Shown here: in pieces, positions 8,904-17,150 of the stretch
Layout: each line of letters opens with the position of its first letter
Position numbering within the stretch: the stretch's first letter is position 1
DNA from: JAWXUU01 sp044426085
GTDB taxonomy: Bacteria > Bacillota > Clostridia > Christensenellales > CAMQZB01
DNA length: 64,000 nt
NCBI GenBank assembly: GCA_044426085.1
Contig: JAWXUU010000004.1
Coordinates: 78,902-142,901, forward strand
Direction of reading: 5' to 3'
Translations under genes and position numbers: made by a program
The notes under the pieces: model-generated
Databases searched by the model: none
Told to the model about the DNA's origin: nothing
Seen by the model: the letters and a program-made list of their open reading frames with translations, nothing else

Positions 8904-10409
8904 ATGGCATACTACTTTGAAACACCTTCACGTACGTTCGGGGAATATCTTCTCGTTCCTGGATACTCTTCTGCGGAGAGCATTCCTAGCGCAGTTTCTC
9001 TTGCGACTCCACTCGTGAAGTTCAAAAAAGGCGAAAAAAGCGCAATCACAATGAATATCCCAATGGTTAGTGCTATCATGCAATCGGTTTCTGGCGACAA
9101 GCTTGCAATCGCGCTTGCAAAAGAAGGTGGCGTAAGCTTTATTTTCGGTTCACAAAGTATCGAAAGCGAAGCTGCAATGGTTGCGAGAGTTAAAAACTAC
9201 AAAAAAGGCTTCATCACTTCAAACAGTAACATCACTGTTGATGCAACACTTGCTGACGTTTTGGAACTTAAACGCCAAACTGGTCACTCCACTGTTGCTG
9301 TCACTTCGGACGGTTCTCCACACGGAAAACTTTTGGGTATTGTTTCTTCAAGAGATTACCGCATAAGCCGTATGGATCCACAAATAAAAGTTAGCGAGTT
9401 TATGACTCCACTTGAAAAGCTTATCACTGCACCAGCAGACACTTCACTTAAAATTGCAAACGACATCATTTGGGATAACAAACTTAACAGTTTGCCACTT
9501 ATTGACGAAAACGGCAATTTGACTTATATGGTTTTCAGAAAGGATTACGATTCTCACAAAGAAAATGTTTTTGAACTTCTTGACGCAAATAAATCATACG
9601 TTGTTGGCGCTGGTATCAACACTCGTGACTACGCAGAAAGAATTCCTGCACTTTTGAAAGCTGGCGCTGATGTGCTTTGCATTGATTCTTCTGAAGGTTT
9701 TTCTGAGTGGCAATCAAGAACTATCGCTTGGGTGAGAGAAACTTATGGCGACAGCGTGAAAATTGGCGCGGGCAACGTGGTTGACAGAGAAGGATTCAGA
9801 TTCCTTGCTGAGGCTGGTGCTGACTTTATCAAAATTGGTATTGGTGGCGGTTCAATTTGTATCACTCGCGAAACTAAGGGTATTGGTAGAGGTCAAGCAA
9901 CTGCTGTTATTGAAGTTGCAAAGGCGCGCGATGAATACTTTGCTGAAACTGGCGTTTATATTCCAATCTGTTCTGACGGCGGTATTGTTCACGATTATCA
10001 CATGACACTTGCACTTGCAATGGGTTCTGACTTTGTTATGCTTGGAAGATACTTCTCTCGTTTTGATGAAAGCCCAACAAACAAACTTAAAATCAACGGC
10101 AATTTCGTGAAAGAATACTGGGGCGAAGGTAGCAACCGCGCGAGAAACTGGCAACGTTACGACCTTGGCGGAAACGGCAAGCTAAGCTTTGAAGAAGGCG
10201 TTGATTCTTACGTTCCATACGCTGGTCAATTGAAAGACGGCGTTGGCACTACTCTTGCGAAAGTTAGAAGCACAATGTGCAACTGCGGTGCGCTTTCTAT
10301 CCCTGAACTTCAAGAAAAAGCTAAACTTACTGTTGTTTCTTCAACTTCTATTGTTGAAGGTGGAAGTCACGACGTTATCTTGAAAGATTCTGGCGTTTCT
10401 TTCAAATAA
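8904..10409 (+). CDS. guaB: IMP dehydrogenase, Tritrichomonas-like subtype
   Basis: Oxidises IMP to XMP with NAD+ in guanine nucleotide synthesis. The 501-aa protein has the TIM barrel split by a CBS pair (about residues 110-215). The catalytic loop is GGGSICITR with Cys319. The flap carries Arg418-Tyr419 within NRARNWQRYD, and Glu431 follows. From memory these numbers coincide exactly with the Tritrichomonas foetus enzyme, as do long stretches such as KGIGRGQATAV and EGVDSYVPYAG. Usual bacterial GuaB has GSICTTR. A consensus AGGAGG precedes the ATG. The gene is monocistronic with its own promoter and terminators. Confidence 0.95.
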   Translation: MAYYFETPSRTFGEYLLVPGYSSAESIPSAVSLATPLVKFKKGEKSAITMNIPMVSAIMQSVSGDKLAIALAKEGGVSFIFGSQSIESEAAMVARVKNYKKGFITSNSNITVDATLADVLELKRQTGHSTVAVTSDGSPHGKLLGIVSSRDYRISRMDPQIKVSEFMTPLEKLITAPADTSLKIANDIIWDNKLNSLPLIDENGNLTYMVFRKDYDSHKENVFELLDANKSYVVGAGINTRDYAERIPALLKAGADVLCIDSSEGFSEWQSRTIAWVRETYGDSVKIGAGNVVDREGFRFLAEAGADFIKIGIGGGSICITRETKGIGRGQATAVIEVAKARDEYFAETGVYIPICSDGGIVHDYHMTLALAMGSDFVMLGRYFSRFDESPTNKLKINGNFVKEYWGEGSNRARNWQRYDLGGNGKLSFEEGVDSYVPYAGQLKDGVGTTLAKVRSTMCNCGALSIPELQEKAKLTVVSSTSIVEGGSHDVILKDSGVSFK

Positions 10410-10438
10410 TTAAAACATCATAATTTTAAAAAAACTTA

Positions 10439-10466
10439 TCCCACGGCTTTCGTCGTGGGATTTTTT
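10439..10466 (+). terminator. Rho-independent terminator of guaB
   Basis: A 7-bp stem TCCCACG/CGTGGGA with an 8-nt loop is followed by six T, 30 bp after the guaB stop. Confidence 0.85.
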
Positions 10467-10473
10467 GCAATTT

Positions 10474-10499
10474 AAAACCCGCGGGGAAGGCGGGTTTTT
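10474..10499. terminator. Second terminator hairpin, bidirectional
   Basis: The stem AAAACCCGC/GCGGGTTTT (10474-10482 with 10490-10498) can back up guaB termination and stop minus-strand transcripts coming from the HPr gene. Confidence 0.65.
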
Positions 10500-10560
10500 G
10501 GGGAAATATATGAATATAGAGTACTCGCTTATAATATTAGCGTACTGATACTGTCTGTGA

Positions 10561-10639
10561 TTGCTCAACTGCTCTTATGCCCTAAGCGTGTGGTGATGCG
10601 GAGCTTTGGTTGCTCAACTGCTCTTATGCCTTAAGCGTG
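10561..10639. repeat. Two 30-bp direct repeats
   Basis: Positions 10561-10590 and 10610-10639 are identical but for one C/T change. Each begins TTGCTCAACTG and ends TAAGCGTG. They lie 15 bp past the 3' end of the HPr gene. No function is evident and there are no further copies in the window. Confidence 0.75.
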
Positions 10640-10654
10640 GGTGTTATTTTATTT

Positions 10655-10903
10655 TTATCCGAAAAATGCGACCATATCTGATAGTGCAACAGCTTCGTTT
10701 TCGCCGTCGCATGCGATTTCGATTTCTGCGCCTGCTGTTATGCCAGCCGACATGATTGCCATCATTTTTTTCGCGTTGATTTCGATACCGTTATAAATGA
10801 TTGTTGTTTCACATGTGAAGTTTCTTGCGATTTTTGAAAGTAGTCCCGCTGGGCGAAGGTGCAAGCCTTCGGCATCTGTAACTGTTACGGTTTGTTTTGT
10901 CAT
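10655..10903 (-). CDS. ptsH: HPr-like phosphocarrier protein with Lys46
   Basis: An 82-aa HPr-family protein of the phosphotransferase system. The phosphoryl-accepting His15 is present in GLHLRPAG when counted from the second of two adjacent ATGs; AGGAG lies before them. The segment that carries the regulatory Ser46 in Bacillus HPr (NLKSIMGVMS) reads NAKKMMAIMS here, so position 46 is Lys. The protein could accept phosphate from PEP via EI but could not be phosphorylated by HPr kinase at that site. It lies 93 bp downstream of fruK in the same direction, which suggests a role in fructose uptake. Confidence 0.9.
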   Translation of the reverse strand: MTKQTVTVTDAEGLHLRPAGLLSKIARNFTCETTIIYNGIEINAKKMMAIMSAGITAGAEIEIACDGENEAVALSDMVAFFG

Positions 10904-10996
10904 CATTCTTCTCCTTGGATGTAATTTCTTATTTATTATTATTTTTTTAACTTTTTTCGTTTATTATTTTTTAACTTTTTCCATTTTTATTGACAA

Positions 10997-11920
10997 CTAT
11001 AATGTTTTATATTCTGTTTCGATTTCTTTTAGGCATGCATAGATTTCTTCTTTTGTTGCGAGCACCTTTGAAAATGCCGTTGCGTTTCCGCATGCTGAGC
11101 CCATGCACATTGCTTGTTTATAATCTTTGTTTGCAACGTATCCCGCAACGAAGCCCGCCACCATAGAATCGCCTGCGCCGACTGTGTTTTGAACTTTGCC
11201 TTTGATTGCGTGCGTTTTATGGATTTTGCCGTATTCATCCAAAAGCACTGCACCTTCTTTGCCAAGTGATACCAAGATGTTTTTTCCGCCTAGGTTTTGA
11301 AGGTATTTTGCACCATCAACAACATCTTCGATACTTTCAAGTTTTTTGCCAACAAGTTCGGAAAGTTCCGCTTTGTTTGGCTTCACAAAGAAAGGTTTAT
11401 ATGGCAGAACGTTTAGAAGCAGTTGACCCGTTGCATCAACAACGATTTCCACGCCTTTGCCTGAAAGTGATTGCATGATGTTTTGATATGTGTCTGACGG
11501 CATACTTTTTGGAATACTGCCAGATAAAATAAGCACGTCGCCGTTTCTGAGCTCTTGCAATTTTTCGAACATTTTTAGTTGCTCACTTCTTGAAACTTCC
11601 GGTCCACCTGCGTTGATTTCTGTTTCCACGTCACCTTTGATTTTCACGTTTATGCGAGAATCGCCGTTTTGCAAGCGGATAAAATCGGTGGCAATACCGC
11701 AATCTTCCGCCATTTCCACAATTTTATCGCCAGTGAAACCCGCAACAAAACCTAGTGCTCTTGTTGGAATTTCAAGCGCAGAAAGCACGCAAGACACGTT
11801 GATACCCTTTCCGCCAAGTTGAATTTCTTCGTATGTCATTCTGTTTGTTTCGCCTAGTTCAAGATTTTGAACCCCCACAACATAATCAAGTGCTGGGTTG
11901 AATGTTACTGTTAAAATCAT
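10997..11920 (-). CDS. fruK: 1-phosphofructokinase
   Basis: A PfkB-family kinase that converts fructose-1-phosphate to fructose-1,6-bisphosphate. The 307-aa protein starts MILTVTFNPALDYVV, has the N-terminal signature GGKGINVSCVL and the C-terminal anion-hole/catalytic motif GAGDSMVAGF. The ATG at 11920 overlaps the stop of the upstream deoR-type gene (ATGA) and follows AGGTGACAGT; the longer upstream frame has no such site. The operon is regulator-fruK-HPr, but the fructose PTS permease gene normally next to fruK is absent. Confidence 0.94.
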   Translation of the reverse strand: MILTVTFNPALDYVVGVQNLELGETNRMTYEEIQLGGKGINVSCVLSALEIPTRALGFVAGFTGDKIVEMAEDCGIATDFIRLQNGDSRINVKIKGDVETEINAGGPEVSRSEQLKMFEKLQELRNGDVLILSGSIPKSMPSDTYQNIMQSLSGKGVEIVVDATGQLLLNVLPYKPFFVKPNKAELSELVGKKLESIEDVVDGAKYLQNLGGKNILVSLGKEGAVLLDEYGKIHKTHAIKGKVQNTVGAGDSMVAGFVAGYVANKDYKQAMCMGSACGNATAFSKVLATKEEIYACLKEIETEYKTL

Positions 11921-12666
11921 ACTGTCACCTCTATAACTGTTGTTTTTTCGCTGTATGAACTGTCTGGGATTTCGTTTGTCACGATTGTTCCCTTTGATAG
12001 TGTGCTGATTTGACTTGCGCAAACTTTGCCAAATTTTGTGCTGTCGGCAAGGAAATAAACTTTGTCTGATTTGGAAATTGCCATGCCTTTTATGCTACCT
12101 TCTTCAAAGTCTGGTGTTGTGTAGCCGTGTTGCACTGTTATGCCGTTGCAACCCATGAATGCTTTTGTGAAGTTATATTTCGAAAGTGCCAACACAGCTT
12201 CGCTTCCGATGATTGCGTCGGTTTGTTTTTTGAGATATCCCCCAACAATGCAAGTTTTTAGCCCAAGTTTCATAAGCTTTTGCGCTTGTGCAAGACCTGA
12301 AGTCACGAATAGCGCCTTGCTGTGATGTAGGCTGTCTATCATCATAAGCGTTGTTGAGCCCGCATCTAGATACACGATATCATCATCGTAGATTTGCTCT
12401 GCACAAAACTTTGCAATTGCTGATTTTTCACTTGTTTTCAAACCAAGCTTTGTTCTCATGTCGTTTTCTGACAACAAGAATTGTTGCGTGATTTTTGTTG
12501 CTCCGCCAAACACTTTGTTCAGTTTGCCCATTTTTGCAAGTGCGGAAATGTCGCGTCTTATTGTCGCTTCTGATGCGCCGACAAGCTTTGTTAGCTCGGA
12601 TGCTGAAACAGCCCCTTTTTCCGATGTCAGTTTTATTATTTCTTCATATCTTTCTTCTGCTAGCAT
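11917..12666 (-). CDS. DeoR-family transcriptional regulator of the fruK operon
   Basis: A 249-aa regulator with an N-terminal winged helix-turn-helix (SASELTKLVGASEATIRRD, about residues 20-40) and a C-terminal sugar-phosphate-isomerase-like sensor domain with VYLDAGSTTLMMID and FMGCNGI. Position and family match FruR-type repressors that respond to fructose-1-phosphate. It is first in the operon and overlaps fruK by 4 bp, so it is likely autoregulated. GGAG lies before the ATG. Confidence 0.92.
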   Translation of the reverse strand: MLAEERYEEIIKLTSEKGAVSASELTKLVGASEATIRRDISALAKMGKLNKVFGGATKITQQFLLSENDMRTKLGLKTSEKSAIAKFCAEQIYDDDIVYLDAGSTTLMMIDSLHHSKALFVTSGLAQAQKLMKLGLKTCIVGGYLKKQTDAIIGSEAVLALSKYNFTKAFMGCNGITVQHGYTTPDFEEGSIKGMAISKSDKVYFLADSTKFGKVCASQISTLSKGTIVTNEIPDSSYSEKTTVIEVTV

Positions 12667-12710
12667 GATTTCTCCTTTTATCCGCCTTGCGGTGTTTTAT
12701 TTACGCCTTA

Positions 12711-12752
12711 ATGATAACATAAGAAATGCTCAATGTCAATCACAAACGCTCA
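12711..12752 (-). promoter_or_regulatory. Promoter and candidate operator of the fruK operon
   Basis: On the minus strand TTGACA (12739-12734), a 17-bp spacer and TATCAT (12716-12711). On the plus strand two AAAYGCTCA repeats start exactly 20 bp apart (12724-12732 and 12744-12752), next to and over the -35 box. They are candidate DeoR operators; the binding is inferred. Confidence 0.65.
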
Positions 12753-12869
12753 CTCAGTTGTTATGCTTTTGTCATGTTTTATAGTGTCACCATTATATTT
12801 TTATGTGATATTTATAATATTATTGGCAAAATGCACACAAAATAATCAAAATCGTGCAAATTTGAATAA

Positions 12870-12899
12870 CAAAAAAGGAACGCAGATTGCATTCCTTTT
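12870..12899 (-). terminator. Terminator downstream of the APC permease
   Basis: AAAAAGGAA pairs with TTCCTTTTT around a short loop, with T-rich sequence on both strands. It lies 47 bp after the permease stop. Confidence 0.65.
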
Positions 12900-12945
12900 T
12901 GAATCATTATATTGTTTTATTATTTATTGCTTTATTGCTTTATTG

Positions 12946-14304
12946 TTATTCTGCTTTACTTTTTTTGTCCTTATAAAAGAAAGCGCCGATTATGCTTACG
13001 ATTACGAAGACTATAAAATAATAGAAGTTTGCCCAGCCGTGACCAACGATTGATGCTGTTATCATAACGCAAGAAGCCACAACGCCAAGGATTGGCATAA
13101 CAAACCTTTTGAATGTGCCTAGGTCTTTTTCCTTTATCATTGTTGAAATGAAGATTGGAATATAAAGCCCATATATCGTAACGATTGGAAGTTCTGACGA
13201 ATCAAAGCTGAACACGCCAAACCAAGTTAATGTTAGGTTTGCGCCGTAGAAATACAATAGCCACATTGCTGATAGAAGCAAGCCAAACACACAAGAGTTC
13301 ATTGGCATGCCTGTTTGCTTGTCCACTGATTTGAACATTTCTTGTTTTGGACCTGTGCCCCTTGCAGAAAGTGAGTATATTGCGCGAACACCACCCATCA
13401 TCAAACCGTTTTCTGTTCCTAAAACTGAAATTACGATAAACACCATAAGGATTGTTGCACCTGCACTGCCAAGAAGATTTGTGAACGCTTGTTTCACCCC
13501 TTCTTCGCCTAGCGTCATGAGTTCTGCATTGCCGATTGCACCTGCAAGACCGACATAATATAAAACGTATGTGACCATAACAATCAGCGTGCCCAAAATT
13601 AGAGCAAGTGGCAAGTTTTTCTTTGCATCTTTAATTTCCGAGTTGATTGATGTTGCGATTATCCAACCTTCATATGCAAAGCACGTTGCAACAACTGCTG
13701 TGAAAAGACCTGTTGAAGTTGGGATTGAAGAATCCACAACTGTTGTGAAGTTTTCAACTGTCACACCGTTTGAAAGACCAACGATTGTGCCGACAACTGC
13801 CATGATTGCAAGCGGAACCATTTTGATTACTGTTGTTGAAACTTGGAATTTGCCCGCAAGAACTGGCGAAAGCGAATTGAGCGCAAAAGAAGCGACAAGA
13901 ACCATCATGGAAATTGTCATAACTTCCGCTGATGTGATATCAAATCCAACAAGCACGCCGATATATCTGCCTGAAATCCATGCAAGAACTGAAACGAGTG
14001 ATGGATAATAAATTGTAGCCATAAACCAGCCGACAAAATATCCATATTTTTCGCCAAGTGCAACTTCGGCATAATCCACAAGTCCGTTGACTTTTTCATA
14101 CCTTGTTGCCATGATTGCAAAGTTATATGCACAAATAACCATGATAAGTCCACCGATCACCCATGCCAAAATTCCGATTGGAAGATTTCCCCCAGTCGCA
14201 AGCAGAACCTTTTCTGCTTTGAAGAATACACCACTTCCGATAACGATACCAACAACCATTGCCATCGCTGTGAAAAGCCCGTATTTCTTAGTTAAGTTTT
14301 CCAT
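12946..14304 (-). CDS. APC-family amino-acid permease
   Basis: A 452-aa integral membrane protein with about twelve hydrophobic segments. The N-terminus (GLFTAMAMVVGIVIGSGVFF) carries the GxxIGSGIF-type substrate-binding motif of the amino acid-polyamine-organocation superfamily, LAT/SteT-like branch. The substrate is probably a neutral amino acid but cannot be fixed by sequence. GGGGGAAAT precedes the ATG. It is monocistronic with a consensus promoter at 14389-14361 and a terminator at about 12870-12899. Confidence 0.9.
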   Translation of the reverse strand: MENLTKKYGLFTAMAMVVGIVIGSGVFFKAEKVLLATGGNLPIGILAWVIGGLIMVICAYNFAIMATRYEKVNGLVDYAEVALGEKYGYFVGWFMATIYYPSLVSVLAWISGRYIGVLVGFDITSAEVMTISMMVLVASFALNSLSPVLAGKFQVSTTVIKMVPLAIMAVVGTIVGLSNGVTVENFTTVVDSSIPTSTGLFTAVVATCFAYEGWIIATSINSEIKDAKKNLPLALILGTLIVMVTYVLYYVGLAGAIGNAELMTLGEEGVKQAFTNLLGSAGATILMVFIVISVLGTENGLMMGGVRAIYSLSARGTGPKQEMFKSVDKQTGMPMNSCVFGLLLSAMWLLYFYGANLTLTWFGVFSFDSSELPIVTIYGLYIPIFISTMIKEKDLGTFKRFVMPILGVVASCVMITASIVGHGWANFYYFIVFVIVSIIGAFFYKDKKSKAE

Positions 14305-14360
14305 ATTTCCCCCATGTCCATCATTGTTTTTTTCGGGTAGCGGGACACTATCCGTTTGAA

Positions 14361-14389
14361 ATTATAATACTTTAAACACGGTATGTCAA
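14361..14389 (-). promoter_or_regulatory. Consensus sigma-A promoter of the APC permease
   Basis: On the minus strand TTGACA (14389-14384), a 17-bp spacer and TATAAT (14366-14361). Confidence 0.8.
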
Positions 14390-14530
14390 CAGTTTTTTAA
14401 ATAATTTATTGATATATAGCAAGTAATTACCTTATTGGTTACAATTTTTTGCCATTTGCTGATTTTTAGGGAGTTTTTAGGGGGGGTTTCAGTTGGTTTT
14501 TAGTTGGTTTTTAGCGGTAAAAAATACCAG

Positions 14531-14575
14531 CCGTGCTAAAGATTGTTCTGTTTTCGCACGGCTGTTTTTTTTCTT
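14531..14575. terminator. Bidirectional terminator
   Basis: AGCCGTGC pairs with GCACGGCT over an 18-20 nt loop, with T8 on the plus side and T-rich sequence on the minus side. It probably ends the transcript from the gene at 14809-15672. Confidence 0.65.
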
Positions 14576-14808
14576 ATCTGTTATTTTTATCTGCAAAATT
14601 GCTTTATTTTTCTTGCGTGAGCACAACATTTATATTTTTGGAAAGCGCACATCCATTTGCATTTTGCAGTTTTTTCGCACAGTGGGTTTGGTGGGCTTTG
14701 TGGGTTTTGTGGATTTTGAAGGGATTGTGTTTGAAAATGAAAGTGGATTTCTTTTTCTTCCACCCCGCTTATATAAAGGTAAAACTTCACCGCTCACCGC
14801 CTAGATTT

Positions 14809-15672
14809 TTATCTGTCGTTTTTCTTTGCTTTCACGACATAGTTGCCCTTTTGAACGTTGCCGAACATGTAGTAGCCGATATCGTTTGTTCTTGTTGTTG
14901 CGACACATCTTTCGATTTGTTTGCTTGTTGCGTTGATTTCATAAAGCCCAACATACACACCAGTTTTTGCAACGCCGTCGTATTTCACAAAGCCACTGAT
15001 TGTGCCTGTGTTTTTATCTGGGTCTTTTACGATGATAAGTGTTGAGTTCACGATGTTGCCACCTGAAATTGAAATCAAGATTGGATTTGAAACTTTGTAT
15101 CCGTCCTTTGTTGCAACCACGTTATATTCGCCATCTTCAATTGCATAAAAAACAAATTCGCCGTCGTCTGCGGAAAGAGTTGTTGCGATTGTTTCATCTG
15201 TTTCTGCATCTTTAAGATAAACTTTCCCGCCTTCAGCTGCTAGTGTTTCATCGTTATCAAGAAGTTCTTTCACGATGCCTGCAACCGTGCCGAGTTCCAT
15301 GCTGGAATCATATTCTAGTGTGAAATCAACGTTTTGGAATTCGTTTGGGTTGAGAATTACTGTTTTTGGAATGCTGATTGGGCATTTTGAAGTTGTGCAC
15401 GCGATTGAATATGTGCCACTTGCAAGGTCTTCAAAAACATATGCGCCCGTTTCATCTGTGAGAACGTGAAGGTATGGCTTTGCGTTTTCGTCGAAAAGCT
15501 TCACTGTTGCGTTTGGTTCTGGATTGCCTTCTGGGTCTACAACCACACCGCTTATCGCTGAGGAATCATTTTCTGATTCTGTAAGCGAAAGGGTCACTTC
15601 AAATTCTTCTTTGTCTTGCAATGTGAATTCATCGCTATATACCAAGTTATATTTATCTTTGATTATTGCCAT
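14809..15672 (-). CDS. Protein with three carboxypeptidase-regulatory-like beta-sandwich repeats
   Basis: The 287-aa protein is built of three similar domains at about residues 37-110, 125-205 and 220-285. Each starts with a G-x-V/I-x-G pattern (SGVVVDPEGNP, AGIVKELLD, SGFVKYDGV) and ends with a GTY/GEY/GNY-type strand. This is the carboxypeptidase regulatory-like/SdrD-B type fold, a structural module. There is no signal peptide, anchor or catalytic motif, so it is not secreted by Sec. Together with the two neighbouring genes it may belong to the spore surface, which is inference. AGGAGAATCC precedes the ATG. Confidence 0.75.
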   Translation of the reverse strand: MAIIKDKYNLVYSDEFTLQDKEEFEVTLSLTESENDSSAISGVVVDPEGNPEPNATVKLFDENAKPYLHVLTDETGAYVFEDLASGTYSIACTTSKCPISIPKTVILNPNEFQNVDFTLEYDSSMELGTVAGIVKELLDNDETLAAEGGKVYLKDAETDETIATTLSADDGEFVFYAIEDGEYNVVATKDGYKVSNPILISISGGNIVNSTLIIVKDPDKNTGTISGFVKYDGVAKTGVYVGLYEINATSKQIERCVATTRTNDIGYYMFGNVQKGNYVVKAKKNDR

Positions 15673-15864
15673 TTCTGGATTCTCCTTTAAAGCTTTGAAA
15701 ACATTTTTTGTTTCAAGCTTATGTTTTATTATATGTTTCTTAAAAAAATTTGTTCACATTTTAAGACTTCTTTAAAGATTATATTTTATTGTATTCTTAA
15801 TAAATCTACATTCACATTTCCCCTTTTGATTGCATATTTTTATATTGCAATGGGAGGTGAATTT

Positions 15865-16479
15865 ATGGATAGTTTTTTCAAGGGAATTGCACTTCAATCG
15901 GCGGGGATTGCACATATTCTTAATGCGGAGGGGGAGAAAATCCAACTTGCTGTGGCAAAGAATGTTTGTGTTTCTGACCTGCTTGAAATCAACGCTTCGG
16001 TGGCTTGCACAATCGAGGATATTATGTGGCTTGAATTTGTTTCTTACCACAAATTGAAAACTGTTTTGTGCTGTGATTGCGATTGTTTCAAGCAAAAAAA
16101 GCAATGTGGCAAAAATTGCGACAGTGCTGAAAAAGTTGCGTGCAAAAAGGTTGCGTGCGACAAACCGAGATGTGAAAAATCCGTTGTGAAGAAGATTTAT
16201 CAAAATGGCAAAAAAGGGAAAAATCAAAATTGTTGTGACAAAATTGAAATTTGCGGGCGAGTTTATAATAAAAATGGCGAGCCTTGCAAAGGTGGATTTG
16301 TCACTGCGAAGGGGCACGGTGTGAAATCTTGCGATATTTGCTTTGACGGCAAATATTTTCTGAAAGACGTTGCATATTGCGACACAATCACAATCAACGC
16401 TTGCTCGCACGGCAATGCTGATGGATTTCTTTTGAGATCACCCGATAGGAATTTTTATCAAATAGATATGTTTTTATAG
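15865..16479 (+). CDS. Cys-rich protein with AHILNAEGEK N-terminal domain
   Basis: The 204-aa protein has three parts. Residues 1-70 (IALQSAGIAHILNAEGEKIQ and on) match the N-terminal domain of the protein at 16608-17021. Residues 70-130 are Lys/Cys-rich, and the whole protein has 19 cysteines. The C-terminal 75 residues (ICGRVYNKNGEPC onward) resemble one carboxypeptidase-regulatory-like module, as in the gene at 14809. GGGAGGTGAATTT precedes the ATG at 15865; the upstream extension is rejected. A disulfide- or metal-cross-linked spore-surface role is inferred. Confidence 0.75.
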   Translation: MDSFFKGIALQSAGIAHILNAEGEKIQLAVAKNVCVSDLLEINASVACTIEDIMWLEFVSYHKLKTVLCCDCDCFKQKKQCGKNCDSAEKVACKKVACDKPRCEKSVVKKIYQNGKKGKNQNCCDKIEICGRVYNKNGEPCKGGFVTAKGHGVKSCDICFDGKYFLKDVAYCDTITINACSHGNADGFLLRSPDRNFYQIDMFL

Positions 16480-16522
16480 GGTGCACTTACCAAGTAAAAA
16501 AACTCTTACTTCTTTTTTATTA

Positions 16523-16558
16523 GCAAAAAACATCCCCACAATCGGGGATGTTTTTTGC
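16523..16558. terminator. Bidirectional rho-independent terminator
   Basis: A perfect 15-bp stem (16523-16537 with 16544-16558) has a 6-nt loop and T6/A6 inside the stem ends. It lies between two convergent genes. Confidence 0.9.
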
Positions 16559-16607
16559 GCACTTGGCATATATTTGGGGTTGTGGATGGCTTTTTGTTGG
16601 CTTGTTA

Positions 16608-17021
16608 TTACTCTGCTGTAATTTCTTCTTTTGTGATGGCTTCTTCTTTTGTGTTTACTTCTTCATCTGCGATGATTTCTTCTTTTATGATGACTTCTTC
16701 ATCTGTTGTTTCTGTTGTTTCTGTTGTTTCTTCTTTAACTGCGTCTTCGCATGAAGTTAGTGCGCCTTTGAAAAGTTCAAGTTTTGTTTGCAAAACTGTT
16801 TCTAGTTCTTTCACTGTTCCAACCATGCTTGAAACTGATTCGTTAAACTTCAAAAGTTCTTCTGTTGTCACGCTTTCATCTGCTATCACGCGTTGGAGTT
16901 TTTCACCTTCTGCGTTCAGAATATGAGCTAGCGATGCTTCTTGAAGTGCTACTGATTGGATGATATCCGTTATTGCTTCGCACCTTGTTATTCCGCTTGA
17001 TTCTATTGTTGGCATTCCCAT
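16608..17021 (-). CDS. Small protein with AHILNAEGEK domain and acidic Thr/Glu tail
   Basis: The 137-aa protein has a helical domain at about residues 18-95 (VALQEASLAHILNAEGEKLQ) that is shared with the protein at 15865-16479, then a low-complexity tail of Glu, Thr, Ile and Lys. There is no signal peptide or membrane segment. AAAGGAGAAAACTT precedes the ATG. I recall this short domain from Firmicutes proteins of unknown role, some linked to spore surfaces, so function stays open. Confidence 0.7.
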   Translation of the reverse strand: MGMPTIESSGITRCEAITDIIQSVALQEASLAHILNAEGEKLQRVIADESVTTEELLKFNESVSSMVGTVKELETVLQTKLELFKGALTSCEDAVKEETTETTETTDEEVIIKEEIIADEEVNTKEEAITKEEITAE

Positions 17022-17100
17022 AAGTTTTCTCCTTTTTTTGGAATATTATATAATATGAAAAAGCACATGTGATTGTTACTGTTCTGCGATATAAAAAAAC

Positions 17101-17127
17101 AAAACAGCGAAAGTGATTCGCTGTTTT
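17101..17127. terminator. Terminator of the iorA-iorB-paaK operon
   Basis: AAAACAGCGAA pairs with TTCGCTGTTTT over a 5-nt loop, with T/A-rich tails, 24 bp beyond the paaK stop. Confidence 0.8.
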
Positions 17128-17150
17128 ATTTTTTATTTATTTACTTATTT

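Larger units (their letters stand above)
14305..14808. other. Intergenic region, 504 bp
   Basis: No gene seen. It holds the permease promoter (14361-14389), a tandem GTTGGTTTTTA pair near 14490-14513, a strong hairpin at about 14531-14567 and G/T-rich low-complexity sequence at about 14690-14740. Apparent reading frames here are compositional. Confidence 0.6.

Noticed and set aside
10561..10639. CRISPR array
   Set aside because: Only two repeats, one spacer and no cas genes; the heptamer arrays are likewise too short and lack spacers.
14493..14804. Plus-strand reading frames in the 14.3-14.8 kb gap
   Set aside because: They are made of T/G-rich low-complexity sequence, start without ribosome sites and cross a terminator hairpin.
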